The notes: generated from the sequence alone by a model not told the origin. A stretch of DNA of 25,632 nt from Lysobacterales bacterium UBA5700 (GCA_002420085.1 DIHI01000071.1:11226-36857), one strand, 5' to 3'; shown: positions 16,481-25,237, counted from the stretch's first letter. A program made the numbers and translations.

Positions 16481-19096
16481 TCACAGCACCAGGATGATGA
16501 CCGGAATCTGCATGACCGGGCCGTTCAGATCGAACTTGAACTGCTCCGCCTTGGCTTCCAGATGCAGCCCCGGCCCCGCGACCTCGACCGAGGTGGACAG
16601 ACCAACCACACTGACCGTGTTCGACAGGCCAGTGACGGTGACGGTGTTGCTCACCCCGGTCATGCTCACCCGGGTGTCCATGCCGGTCACGCCCACGGTG
16701 TTGCTCATGCCCTGGCGGCTGACCTCGGTGCTGACACCGGTCAGTGCCGTGCGGCTGCTATGTCCGGTGGACGACGTGGTATCGCTCTTGCCGATGACAT
16801 CCGAGCTGATGTTGCTGCCGATGGTGGTGGAACTGGTCTGCTGGGTGATGGTCGAGGTGTTCAGGACGATGTTGTGCGTGCTGCGATTGCTGCTGATGCC
16901 GGTGATGGTCGATTCGCTGTCGGAGTCGGCGAAGATGTCGTTCTTGCTGCTGACCGTACCGTGGTGGGTGCTGGTGTTGCTCGACGTGCCCTGCACGGTG
17001 GTGGTCGTGACGACGTCGCCATCATGGGTGGTGTCGTTTTCAAACGTGCCGTGATAGACCGATATCGCCTTGGTGTCGCCGTGGCTGGTGCTGTTGCTGT
17101 AGCTGTCGCCCCAGACCACCGAACGCGACGCCTGGACCGCCGCCAGAGCCTCCGGATCATCGGCCTCGGTGCTGGCCAGCGAGGTGTCGTACTTGCCGGT
17201 CACCGACTCGTGGTAGGTGCGGCCGGTCGCGGAGAAATTCTTGGTCTCCTTGCCCCAGGAATTGCCGAGCGATGAGCCGTATGACCACGACTCGCTCAGC
17301 AGACCCTGTTCCGCCTGTTCCGAGGTGGAATAGTTGTACCCGCCGCCGCGCGAATAGGACGCATCGCGGAACAGTCCGCGCGCGTAGGCGTCCTCGACCA
17401 ATTTGACCGCAACCGCGACATCGGCGCGGCTCCAGGGCTGGCCGAAACGGATGCTGCGGCTGTCGCCATAGCTGGTCGAGAAACTGTTGCCGACCTGGGT
17501 GTGTGCGGTCCAGCCGGAATCGACCACCACCTTGCTGCCGTCGGCCTGAACGATGTTCTGGATTTCCGGCAGTTCCGACTCGTCGTTGGCGCGCGACACC
17601 CAGACATTGGTACCGACCTCCGGAATGGTCTGCATGTGGGCAGCCAGCTTGACCCAGACCGGCGGCGCATCCGGATCATCACAGGAGAAGCGGACATGCA
17701 CGCCTTTGGCATTCAAGCGTGGCTGCACGGCATCGCTGTCTTCCATGGTCTGCCGGGCCAGACTGAAGTCATCCGGCACGTAGTACGGCCAGTCATGGAT
17801 GGTGCCATCGCCGGACGGCGTGACGACCTGCGCCAGCACCAGACCCTGCTGGGTGTCCTGGACCCCGACCGGGGTAATCAGGGCATCGACCACGGTCGCG
17901 GAGAACTGGTTGCTGTACTCGCCATCGAGCGACGAGTCGTGCTGGACATGGGTCAGCACGAACTCCAGATTGTCCAGTTCCGGGCGCACCTCCGGCCGGT
18001 CCGAACGCATCCGGAAGCGATGACCCACCCGCAGCGACGGACACAGGCTGGATCCGCTCAATTGCAGATCGCTGGCCCGCATCGCCTGACCGGTCGCCTG
18101 GGCAAACGCCCGCACCTGGCCATCGCTGAACCCGTACTGGACGATCTTGTACTGGGTGAAGGGCAGATCGCCAAGGTCCGGACCACTGTTGCCATGGAAG
18201 CTGGCGAAGCTGGCCAGTGGCTGATTCGGCTGGGCCACGTCCCAGGCTTCCCGCTGACCGGTGAACACGCCCTCGACACCGGTCACGCCGATCGCCTGCT
18301 GATAGCTGTACTGGGTCAGCGTATCGGACTGGTGCAGGCCCAACTCATCGGCACCGGTCCAGGTGTAGCGCAGCACGGCATCATCCGGCAGCGACGGCGG
18401 ATAGACCGGCCGATTGTCGAACACCATCACGTGGCGGTCGGGGTAATGCCGGAAGTAGTAATAGACATGGGCCTTGCTCATCAGCCGGCGCATGAATTCC
18501 AGATCGGTCTCGCCGGCCTGCAACCAGTCCTGGACACGGACATTGGCCAGGTTGTCATGGCCGCTCAGACCATCGAACACGGCATCCACGCGGTGCTCCC
18601 GACACAGTTGCGCCAAGGCATCGCGCAGGTTCTTCTGACCGAGAATGCGGTAATGGTTGATGAAGCTCATCCGCCATGCCGCCGGGCGCATGGTGATCCG
18701 GTAGACGCCCGGCTCGGCGAGAGCGAACGCGGCAACCATGCCGTGGAACACGCTGTACGGACCATCCGGATCGGCGCCATCGAGTGTCCGCAGGAAAGCC
18801 TGATGACTGACCGCGCGATCCTCGAATTCGGTGCGGGCGATGCCGACCGTGATCGGCCGACCGATGACCTCGGAAAGGACGATGCTGGCCCCCTCGGCGT
18901 CGCTGTTGCCGTGCAGTTCCAACTGATACTCGAACAGGTCGGACACGTTCTCCTGACCTTGGAAGCGCACCAGCCGCAGCAGATCCTCGCCAATCACCCG
19001 ACCACCCGGCATCTCGATCCGACAATGCTGGTAGAGCAACGGCTGATCAACCGGCTCGATCGCCGTCGCAGTGACGCTGACCGGTCCAGCGTTCAT
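16481..19096 (-). CDS. tssI: VgrG/TssI spike protein with long Ser/Thr-rich beta-helix tail
   Basis: The protein is 871 residues from the ATG at 19096, which overlaps the tssG stop (ATGA) and has GGAGG just upstream; a longer frame to 19279 is antisense noise. The N-terminal gp27-like part includes LLRLVRFQGQENVSDLFEYQ. The gp5 OB-fold part contains VSRANDESELPEIQNIVQAD, followed by a QVGNSFSTSYGDSRSIRFGQ segment usual in this branch of VgrG. From about residue 640 the chain is Ser/Thr/Asn/Asp-rich and repetitive, ending in six nonapeptide repeats (784-837) and a hydrophobic end, VMQIPVIILVL. I see no enzymatic C-terminal extension, so it is probably a structural spike. The downstream DUF2169-to-DUF4150 genes likely supply its tip. 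Confidence 0.96.
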   Translation of the reverse strand: MNAGPVSVTATAIEPVDQPLLYQHCRIEMPGGRVIGEDLLRLVRFQGQENVSDLFEYQLELHGNSDAEGASIVLSEVIGRPITVGIARTEFEDRAVSHQAFLRTLDGADPDGPYSVFHGMVAAFALAEPGVYRITMRPAAWRMSFINHYRILGQKNLRDALAQLCREHRVDAVFDGLSGHDNLANVRVQDWLQAGETDLEFMRRLMSKAHVYYYFRHYPDRHVMVFDNRPVYPPSLPDDAVLRYTWTGADELGLHQSDTLTQYSYQQAIGVTGVEGVFTGQREAWDVAQPNQPLASFASFHGNSGPDLGDLPFTQYKIVQYGFSDGQVRAFAQATGQAMRASDLQLSGSSLCPSLRVGHRFRMRSDRPEVRPELDNLEFVLTHVQHDSSLDGEYSNQFSATVVDALITPVGVQDTQQGLVLAQVVTPSGDGTIHDWPYYVPDDFSLARQTMEDSDAVQPRLNAKGVHVRFSCDDPDAPPVWVKLAAHMQTIPEVGTNVWVSRANDESELPEIQNIVQADGSKVVVDSGWTAHTQVGNSFSTSYGDSRSIRFGQPWSRADVAVAVKLVEDAYARGLFRDASYSRGGGYNYSTSEQAEQGLLSESWSYGSSLGNSWGKETKNFSATGRTYHESVTGKYDTSLASTEADDPEALAAVQASRSVVWGDSYSNSTSHGDTKAISVYHGTFENDTTHDGDVVTTTTVQGTSSNTSTHHGTVSSKNDIFADSDSESTITGISSNRSTHNIVLNTSTITQQTSSTTIGSNISSDVIGKSDTTSSTGHSSRTALTGVSTEVSRQGMSNTVGVTGMDTRVSMTGVSNTVTVTGLSNTVSVVGLSTSVEVAGPGLHLEAKAEQFKFDLNGPVMQIPVIILVL
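16586..16747 (-). repeat. 27-bp degenerate tandem repeats encoding VgrG nonapeptides
   Basis: Six consecutive nine-residue units read ALTGVSTEV, SRQGMSNTV, GVTGMDTRV, SMTGVSNTV, TVTGLSNTV and SVVGLSTSV. The shared pattern is three residues, Gly, Val/Met/Leu, Ser/Asp, Thr/Asn, any, Val. This lies immediately before the last 34 residues of VgrG. A triple-stranded beta-helix as in the phage T4 gp5 needle is the likely structure, although gp5 uses an eight-residue period. Confidence 0.8.
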
Positions 19097-20208
19097 GCCG
19101 CCTCCACGGGGGGGAAGCCAGCGATCTGGAAGGACACGATCGGATTGCGATCGCGGCCACGGCCGCGTCCGAGCCAGGCGGTCTGGCCCAGCCGCAGGCC
19201 GACGCCACCGCTCAGCCAGGGCAGACTCAGGCGCGCAGGCGGCAGGGTTTCGCCATCGATCTCGATGGCCACCTCGCACTCGAACCGACGATCGAGCAGC
19301 AGGTGAACCATCGCCACCAGACCGGCATGGGCGGTATCCGGCACCGCTTCATCGGCACGTGCCGGTCGCAGCGGCAACAGCTTCAGGCATTCCCGGAACG
19401 GCAGACGGGCGATGTGCAGACGGACCGCTGCCCGCGCATCCCAGGTTCGACAGCCGAGCAGGCTGTTGCGGCCCAGCACGTTGCAGCGGCGACCAAGTGC
19501 CAGTCGATCGCGGGGTTCGATGTCGCGCCAGCGGCCGACCAGACTCTCCAATCGACAGCCCACCCCCAGGAAGGCCGACAGCACCCGGCACACCAGGGCG
19601 GCACTCTTGCGGGTGTCGGCAAGCAATCCGGCCAGTCCGAGCCAGCGCCGCATGGCCAACGGCATCTGCCGCTGCTGGGCCGGCAAGGCCATGCCGGTCA
19701 ATGACGCCAGCCGCCCGGCATACCGGGTCTCCTCGGGCAGGGCCGGGTCGAGCGTGCGCAGGGCGTCGTGCTTGAGTTGGTGCCGGAGAACATGGATGCG
19801 CTGGTTGAAGACATCCAGGAACGCCGCCATGGCGCGACCGCCCATCCGCTCCTGATCGCGCACCCATTCGAGGAACGGCTCCGGCAGCGAACCCAGTTCG
19901 CTGGCCAGACAGTAGTTCGGCGTGTGCAGTTCGATGCACTGCGGGCGCGTGCGCAGGCCACGCCGTTCCAGCCGGAAGTCCGGCATGGCCTTGCCGCGAC
20001 GCAGCCGGGTGACTTCGTGACCCGGAAACGCCGCCCGGAGATCGGCCCGGAAGCGCAGCCGCAGCTCGATCGACCAGGGCTGCTCGCGCCGCCCGGCGCC
20101 GGACCGGTGCAGCAGCAGGCGCACGAGTTGGAAAACGTCGAAGCGCCCGAACTGCTCGCCAATGACCTGGTTCAGAGCAGGACTTTGTTGCCCGCCAATG
20201 GTGGCCAT
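19093..20208 (-). CDS. tssG: TssG, T6SS baseplate wedge component
   Basis: The protein is 371 residues. It has the usual TssG N-terminal region, FGRFDVFQLVRLLLHRSG (about 20-37), the LRFRADLRAAFPGHEVTRL stretch, and a middle segment with PEPFLEWVRDQERMGGRAMA and AFLDVFNQRI corresponding to the conserved FLDxFxxR motif of the family. The C-terminal half has GRNSLLGCRTWDARAAVRLH and a final GVGLRLGQTAWLG. It overlaps tssF by 37 bp, and the only purine-rich sequence (AAGGA) is immediately next to the ATG, so translation probably depends on ribosomes arriving from tssF. TssG pairs with two TssF copies to form the baseplate wedge. Confidence 0.95.
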   Translation of the reverse strand: MATIGGQQSPALNQVIGEQFGRFDVFQLVRLLLHRSGAGRREQPWSIELRLRFRADLRAAFPGHEVTRLRRGKAMPDFRLERRGLRTRPQCIELHTPNYCLASELGSLPEPFLEWVRDQERMGGRAMAAFLDVFNQRIHVLRHQLKHDALRTLDPALPEETRYAGRLASLTGMALPAQQRQMPLAMRRWLGLAGLLADTRKSAALVCRVLSAFLGVGCRLESLVGRWRDIEPRDRLALGRRCNVLGRNSLLGCRTWDARAAVRLHIARLPFRECLKLLPLRPARADEAVPDTAHAGLVAMVHLLLDRRFECEVAIEIDGETLPPARLSLPWLSGGVGLRLGQTAWLGRGRGRDRNPIVSFQIAGFPPVEAA

Positions 20209-21986
20209 TCCTTAACGACTCGCTTTTCGTCAGGCATCAGAAGGCGCACCTCCACCACCGTGTTGACGGCGGCATACAGTGCGAAGAAATGCCGCAACAC
20301 GGCGGCGAACAAAACGGGGCTGTTGTCCTCGAAACGGTTATGGTCCAGGGTCAGATCGATCACGATGGCCTGGACGTAGCCACGACGGCCATCATGATCG
20401 AGCCAGCGCACCAACGGCCGCGCAGCGAGGGCAAGAATGCCGTCGATCGCGCGATGTCCAAGCGTGCTGCTCGGTCCGACATGCAGGCGCAGGATGTCCT
20501 TCAGTGCCGCCAGGGCATCGTCACCGCCCACCAGCGAAAGATGATTGAGCGCCAGTTGCGAGGCCAGCAGCCACGGACGCGCGCCGGTCATCACCGGCGT
20601 CTGATGCGCCGAGGGCCGGCCCAGCACCCGCACCTCCGAAACCGGCGCTGCGCCTTCGATCCGCAGCCGATCGCCCGAGCGCAGCCGCTCCGGCATGCGC
20701 CGATTGGTACACAGGGCATTGCCGCCCACCACATCATCGACCGGATCGGTCAACTCGAAGCGGGCATCGAGAAACGACAGGTACAGCTCGGTCCCACCGA
20801 TTCCAGTCCGCTGACTGACCTCGCGCCGGGTGTAGTAGAAATAATCCTGATGCTCGATATGCTGGAACGCACTCATCGCGAAGTACGGCACCAGTTCACG
20901 CGGTGCCGCCCCGGCGCGAACGGCATGCAGCCGTTCCAATCGGTAGATCTCACAGTTGGCATGCTGGGCGATGTCGCCGGTCAGCCGGTACTCGTAGCGG
21001 GCGTGATCGAGGGTCAGGGGATCGATCCGCTGGCCATACAGATTGATCAGCGGCACGCAGTTGCTGGCCAGCATCGCCGGACTCAAGCGCAGCGACGGAT
21101 TCGGAGGGACATCGAGCAGGAACAGCAGATCGACCTCATCCACGGCATGCTCAAGCGGCAGAGCGGCGATCTCGAAGAACAGGAACTTCTCGGGGAACGC
21201 GAAATACTCCTGAAGAATCCGAAACGCCGGATGCGCCTGCGGATGCGATGGCAGCGCCGCCTCCTGGTCCTCGAACCCGAGCCAGCGCAGAGCATCATCG
21301 GGCAGCATGCGCAGCCGGCTACCGATCGGCGCCGATGCCTCATGGACCGCGATGCCGCGCAGATTGGCGGCAAGCAGGCGGTGCAGGACATGGGCCGGAC
21401 CGGCCTCGGGATTGAGGTGGAAGCGCAGACCCTCCGGCCGAAGCTGCTTGAACGGCACCCGCCCATGCTTGCGCAGACGGACCCGCAGCACACCGCGCAC
21501 CTCGGGATCGCTGATCGCCTTCGGGTAATCATCGGGCGATACGATCGCCAGATCGACCACCTTCACCGGCCACAGCCGAGTCTCGAAACAGGTGCGGAAC
21601 CGACAGGTCGCCTTGCCGCCGCCATCGATCGGCACCTCGGCCAGAACGCTTCGACCACACTCCAGCCGTGCCGTGCCATCGGCCTGAACCTCGAACTCGG
21701 CCACCATCATCGACGGCAGCGGCGCCTCAAGATGCGGGTACAGATCGGCCAGCAGGGCATTCGGAAGCTCGGCCTGATCGGTTTCCAACTGATAGCGCAG
21801 CCGACCGGTCAGATAGGCGAACGACTGCATCAGCAACTCGACCTGAGGATCCTGCGACCGACCGCGATGGATGCCCAGGGCACCGGCCTGTTCCGGATGA
21901 TCGTGAGCGAACTCGCTGGCCTCGTCGCGCAAGGCGGCAAGTTCCTGCTGATAGAAGTCCTTCAGCCGCTGGCCCGAGTTCTTCAT
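20172..21986 (-). CDS. tssF: TssF, T6SS baseplate wedge component
   Basis: The protein is 604 residues, normal for TssF (about 590-620). The N-terminus LKDFYQQELAALRDEASEFA, followed by DPQVELLMQSFAYLTGRLRY and ADLYPHLEAPLPSMMV, is the family signature. Later segments include EKFLFFEIAALPLEHA, CVPLINLYGQRIDPL, YYTRREVSQRTGIGGTELYL and the ALCTNRRMPERL region that is well conserved in TssF. It follows tssE by 26 bp and overlaps tssG. TssF and TssG together build the wedge that surrounds the VgrG hub. Nothing looks truncated or frameshifted. Confidence 0.97.
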   Translation of the reverse strand: MKNSGQRLKDFYQQELAALRDEASEFAHDHPEQAGALGIHRGRSQDPQVELLMQSFAYLTGRLRYQLETDQAELPNALLADLYPHLEAPLPSMMVAEFEVQADGTARLECGRSVLAEVPIDGGGKATCRFRTCFETRLWPVKVVDLAIVSPDDYPKAISDPEVRGVLRVRLRKHGRVPFKQLRPEGLRFHLNPEAGPAHVLHRLLAANLRGIAVHEASAPIGSRLRMLPDDALRWLGFEDQEAALPSHPQAHPAFRILQEYFAFPEKFLFFEIAALPLEHAVDEVDLLFLLDVPPNPSLRLSPAMLASNCVPLINLYGQRIDPLTLDHARYEYRLTGDIAQHANCEIYRLERLHAVRAGAAPRELVPYFAMSAFQHIEHQDYFYYTRREVSQRTGIGGTELYLSFLDARFELTDPVDDVVGGNALCTNRRMPERLRSGDRLRIEGAAPVSEVRVLGRPSAHQTPVMTGARPWLLASQLALNHLSLVGGDDALAALKDILRLHVGPSSTLGHRAIDGILALAARPLVRWLDHDGRRGYVQAIVIDLTLDHNRFEDNSPVLFAAVLRHFFALYAAVNTVVEVRLLMPDEKRVVKEWPPLAGNKVLL

Positions 21987-22012
21987 GCGCGCGTTCCCGA
22001 TTCCAGCCCGGC

Positions 22013-22390
22013 TCAGAAGGGTGCTGCGATGCGCAGCGTGCGGGCCTGCTCGTCACCGGGCAGACAGCCACTGATCGACAGACCGTAGGGTCCGAGCGCA
22101 TCATCCCGCGCTTCGACCTCGACCCGCACCCCACGCAGGCGCGGCTCGTAGCGGCTGATCGCCTCGGCCAGGGCGCGCGCATAGTCCTGCAACTGCACGG
22201 TCGCGCTCTCACCGATGGTGGTCACCGCCGGCAAGCCCCAGGGCACCGTGGCGACCGACTCACCGATTCGGCGGCCGGTTGCCGCGATCCGCTGGACCTG
22301 GGCCAGCACCGCCGCCGCCTCGTCGAACGCTTCCGGCCTGCCGTCGCCGGCATGGGGACGGACACTGAGCCGCTCGAACAGGTACAGCAT
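22013..22390 (-). CDS. tssE: TssE, gp25-like T6SS baseplate/sheath-initiation protein
   Basis: The protein is 125 residues from the ATG at 22390, with GGAG 7 nt upstream. The longer frame to 22588 would run back through the hcp stop and a hairpin region and has no support. The short N-terminus, LYLFERLSVRPHAGDG, is followed by the gp25-like core containing TVPWGLPAVTTIGE, EAISRYEPRLRGVRVEVEAR and a closing LRIAAPF. The gp25 family nucleates sheath assembly at the baseplate. It stands 133 bp after hcp, the largest gap in the core operon, and 26 bp before tssF. Confidence 0.92.
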   Translation of the reverse strand: MLYLFERLSVRPHAGDGRPEAFDEAAAVLAQVQRIAATGRRIGESVATVPWGLPAVTTIGESATVQLQDYARALAEAISRYEPRLRGVRVEVEARDDALGPYGLSISGCLPGDEQARTLRIAAPF

Positions 22391-22413
22391 CGAAATCTCC
22401 GAAGGAAGGGGGT

Positions 22414-22427
22414 TCGGCCATGGCCGA
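22414..22427. repeat. 14-bp perfect palindrome upstream of tssE
   Basis: The sequence TCGGCCATGGCCGA is its own reverse complement. It lies in the hcp-tssE gap, 24 bp before the tssE start. It could be a protein-binding site or part of an RNA fold together with the hairpin nearer to hcp. A role is not shown by sequence alone. Confidence 0.5.
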
Positions 22428-22471
22428 CTGGGCCATGTCACATGCCAGTGGGTCTTGCCGTCGGACAACGG

Positions 22472-22514
22472 GCCGGATGCAGTCACCGGATACTTCCCGG
22501 CAACCGCATCCGGC
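22472..22514 (-). terminator. Hairpin after hcp, possible RNA processing/stability element or weak terminator
   Basis: GCCGGATGC at 22472-22480 is perfectly complementary to GCATCCGGC at 22506-22514, giving a 9-bp GC-rich stem. The 25-nt loop can form a further CCGG/CCGG pairing. The stem ends 9 bp after the hcp stop. No T-run follows in the direction of transcription, so it is more likely a transcript-stabilising or partial attenuation structure than a full terminator, since tssE and later genes have no obvious promoter of their own. Hcp is usually needed in large excess over baseplate proteins, which fits. Confidence 0.5.
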
Positions 22515-22523
22515 AGGTCATCA

Positions 22524-23084
22524 TTAGGTGATACTGGTGAAGTTGCCGATCGGCCGATTGCGGGCGACGCTCCAACCGGTGTGGACACTGCCCGGCGTCG
22601 ACATATCGGCCAACTGGATGGTGTAGGTCCAGAGGATTTCGGTGAAGTTGAGCTTGAACTGCTCGGTCGGCATGTCGTCCGGATGCGACTGGAACTGGAT
22701 CTCGCTGATCAGGGCATCGCGCAGGGCGATGGTCATGATGTTGGCGGTCTTGTCGCCGGAGTTGCGGGCGATGTAGATCTTGGTCGGATTGCCGTCGCCC
22801 GAACCCAGGGTCTGGGCACGAAGGCAGTAGTCGTACAGCTTCACCGATGTCTGATCGACATACTTCACGCAGGTGAACTCGGTGATCACCGGACGGCCCG
22901 AGGTCCGCGACTTGTTGCTGACGTCGGTGGTGATCTGCTGCTTCATGCCGTGATGGACGGAAACCAGTTCCATGCACTTTCCGAATTGCAGAATCTCGTC
23001 GCGCCACTCGTTGTCGATGTAGGTCGAGCTGTCGGTGCCGATGATGTCGTCGGCATTACCGGGTTGCAGAAGAATCAGGTCCAT
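22524..23084 (-). CDS. hcp: Hcp (TssD), T6SS inner tube protein
   Basis: The protein is 186 residues, a little longer than the usual 160-175. It begins MDLILLQPGNADDIIG, then has VSVHHGMKQQITTDVSNKSR and RPVITEFTCVKYVDQTSVKL, the strand pattern of the Hcp family. IYIARNSGD follows, and the late segment ALRDALISEIQFQSHPDD with FKLNFTEILWTYTI is typical. It forms hexameric rings stacked inside the sheath and is also exported and may carry small cargo. It is 44 bp downstream of the sheath gene, with GAGG about 10 nt before the ATG. A 9-bp-stem hairpin follows its stop. Confidence 0.96.
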   Translation of the reverse strand: MDLILLQPGNADDIIGTDSSTYIDNEWRDEILQFGKCMELVSVHHGMKQQITTDVSNKSRTSGRPVITEFTCVKYVDQTSVKLYDYCLRAQTLGSGDGNPTKIYIARNSGDKTANIMTIALRDALISEIQFQSHPDDMPTEQFKLNFTEILWTYTIQLADMSTPGSVHTGWSVARNRPIGNFTSIT

Positions 23085-23128
23085 GGTTGTCGTGCCTCGT
23101 AGTGGAATGCGTTGGCGGTCGCAGCCGC

Positions 23129-25063
23129 TTACTTGGGAAGATCGGCCACCAGCCGGATCGAGGTCGTCAACTCCTCAAGCTGGAAGTGTGGTTTGAGAAA
23201 CACGGTCGCCTTGTAGGAACCGGGTTCACCGGGCACATCGACGACCACGATCGAGGCTTCGCGCAGCGGGAACGCCGACTTGACCTCCTGGCGTGCGTTG
23301 TCGTCGAGCAGCACGTACTGCGAAATCCAGGTGTTGAGGAAGGCTTCGACATTCCCCCGAGTCAGGAAACCGCCGATCTTCTCGCGCACGATCACCTTGA
23401 TGTAATGGGCAAATCGCGAGGCGGCCAGGATGTACGGCAAACGCGACGACAGGGCGGCATTGGCATTGGCATCGGCATTGATGTACTTCTTCGGCTTGTT
23501 GGTGGTCTGACCACCGAAGAACGCCGCCTTGCCGCTGCCCTTGCAATGGCACAGTGCGATGAAGCCGAGATCGTTCAGCTCCTTCTCGCGACGATCCGTG
23601 ATCGCCACCTCGGTCGGGCACAGCAGTTCCTTGATGCCATCATCGCCACCACTGGCGAACGTATAGATCGGCAGACCCTCGACCAGACCACCACCCTCGA
23701 CACCGCGAATCGCTGCCGTCCAACTGAAGATGGCGAAGGCATTGGTGATCCGCTCGGCCAGGAAATAGGCGGCATTGCCCCACAGGAAACTGGCGTTCTC
23801 GGGCACGCCGGTCGGCGACAGCACGGCCTCCTCGAAATCGAAGCCCTCGGCCGGCAGCGTCTTCTGGCCATAGGGCAGGCGCAGCATCACCCTGGGCATG
23901 ACCAGCGAGACATAGCGCGAATCCTCGCTGTCGCGGAACTCCGACCAGTTCTGGAGATCGGCACCCTCGAAGATCTTGGCCAGATCACGTGGCCGGGCCA
24001 GATCACCGAAGCTGGGCAGACCGAACATGGCCGGCGACGCCGCCGCCAGGAACGGGGCATGCGCGGCCGCCGCAACCCCGGACATCTTGTCCAGGAAACT
24101 CATGTCGGACGCCCCTGGCCCCAATTCGTAACCCCCCAGCAGCAGGCTGTAGGGCGATCCGCCGTAGGTGCCGTACTCGGCCTCGTAGATCAACCGGAAC
24201 ATCTTGCTCTGGTCGAATTCCACGGCCTTGGCCATGTCGTCGCGCAGATCGTCGAGGGTAGCGTTGAACACCCGCAGTTTGAGCCGTGAACCGGTCTCGC
24301 TGCGCGAGACCAGATGGAACAGCCCACGCCAGGTCGCCTCCAGTTCCTTGAACTTCGGGCTGTGCATGATCGCCGAGAGTTGCTTGCTCAGTGCCGTATC
24401 GATGGCCGCCACGGCGAAGTCGATCGACAGCGCGGCACCACGACCGGCCCCACCCGCAGCACTGACCACCGGCACCACGTGCTGCTCGATCGCGGTCGCC
24501 AGCGCGTTTCTGAAGGTATCGTCCTTATCGGGAAAACCGGTCTTCAGAGCATCGGCCATGTCGGCAGTGGCAGTCTTGCCGCCCTCGATGCCACGGACGA
24601 CACTCTCCAGAGCATCGGAAGCGCGATCGCTGACCTCGGCCCGCGCCTGGGCATCGCGCAGCAGCTTGCGCCGCTGGTAGACCTCATTCAACGGACCGAC
24701 CTTGCGCACCACCCGGATCGGCTCGAAGTCGGCGAGCGACTCGAACACCAGCACTTCCCCGCTCAACTTGCCGGCCCCCTCTGTCAGCAGGTTGTCAACC
24801 TGACTCAGAACCGCACGCGGCAGGCTCTGCTTGAGCACTTCGTTGAAGTTGTCGCGATCGATATCGACGATCTTGCGCTCCTTCATGCTCGGCAGCGCAC
24901 CCGGCTCGCCATCGGCGACCCGATCACCGGACAGGTCGGCGAAGATGCCGACGATGAAGGGCAACTCACGCTTCTCGATCGCCCCGTTGGTCTGCACGTC
25001 GTAGGTGATCCGCACCCGTGGCGGACGCACCCGCAACAGTTTCTTCTGCACGCTTTCGCTCAT
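23129..25063 (-). CDS. tssBC: TssB-TssC fusion, single-chain T6SS contractile sheath protein
   Basis: One uninterrupted frame of 644 residues contains both sheath subunits. The ATG at 25063 has GAGG 7 nt upstream; the frame extends to 25189 without support. Residues 1-160 match TssB: PPRVRITYDVQTNGAIEKRE, ELPFIVGIFADLSG, IVDIDRDNFNEVLK (65-78), FESLADFEPIRVV. Residues about 165-644 match TssC: HSPKFKELEATWRGLFHLV (234-252), YGTYGGSPYSLLLGGYELGP, SSRLPYILAASRFAHYIKVI and, at the end, LKPHFQLEELTTSIRLVADLP. No stop or second ribosome-binding site separates the two, and the join is a short Gly/Lys/Thr linker (GIEGGKTATADMADALK). In most T6SS these are two genes. The TssC N-terminus, which ClpV recognises in studied systems, is internal here. 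It is the first gene of the operon. Confidence 0.95.
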   Translation of the reverse strand: MSESVQKKLLRVRPPRVRITYDVQTNGAIEKRELPFIVGIFADLSGDRVADGEPGALPSMKERKIVDIDRDNFNEVLKQSLPRAVLSQVDNLLTEGAGKLSGEVLVFESLADFEPIRVVRKVGPLNEVYQRRKLLRDAQARAEVSDRASDALESVVRGIEGGKTATADMADALKTGFPDKDDTFRNALATAIEQHVVPVVSAAGGAGRGAALSIDFAVAAIDTALSKQLSAIMHSPKFKELEATWRGLFHLVSRSETGSRLKLRVFNATLDDLRDDMAKAVEFDQSKMFRLIYEAEYGTYGGSPYSLLLGGYELGPGASDMSFLDKMSGVAAAAHAPFLAAASPAMFGLPSFGDLARPRDLAKIFEGADLQNWSEFRDSEDSRYVSLVMPRVMLRLPYGQKTLPAEGFDFEEAVLSPTGVPENASFLWGNAAYFLAERITNAFAIFSWTAAIRGVEGGGLVEGLPIYTFASGGDDGIKELLCPTEVAITDRREKELNDLGFIALCHCKGSGKAAFFGGQTTNKPKKYINADANANAALSSRLPYILAASRFAHYIKVIVREKIGGFLTRGNVEAFLNTWISQYVLLDDNARQEVKSAFPLREASIVVVDVPGEPGSYKATVFLKPHFQLEELTTSIRLVADLPK

Positions 25064-25204
25064 TTGCTTGCCTCGCTCAAGGTTCCATCGACCGAGCACG
25101 CGGTCGGGGCTGGGATTGGGCGGCTGCGGAACCGCGTGCAGCCTTCGGGCGTGTTGGCAAGGTCGATCGCAACGGTCTTGTCCACGCACCTCGACCAGCG
25201 CTCA

Positions 25205-25222
25205 ACCAAGTTCCGTGCCAAG
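25205..25222 (-). promoter_or_regulatory. Sigma-54-like (-24/-12) promoter for the T6SS operon
   Basis: On the minus strand the sequence is CTTGGCACGGAACTTGGT. The -24 part, TTGGCACG, is a full match to consensus, and exactly ten bases separate its GG from the -12 dinucleotide. The -12 element reads TTGG instead of TTGC, a mismatch at a normally conserved base that would weaken it. Transcription would start near 25194. Several T6SS operons in other bacteria are sigma-54 dependent. This is a by-eye match and unproven. Confidence 0.4.
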
Positions 25223-25237
25223 CCCTCTCAAAATCTG

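Noticed and set aside
19097..19279. N-terminal extension of VgrG
   Set aside because: It would lie entirely within tssG; the ATGA overlap and GGAGG at 19096 fit the operon pattern and the normal VgrG start.
20289..22088. 599-codon plus-strand frame
   Set aside because: It is antisense to tssF and has no recognisable protein features of its own.
25064..25189. N-terminal extension of the sheath fusion to 25189
   Set aside because: The extra 42 residues are Arg/Pro-rich and unlike TssB, whereas the ATG at 25063 has GAGG at 7 nt and starts a normal TssB N-terminus.
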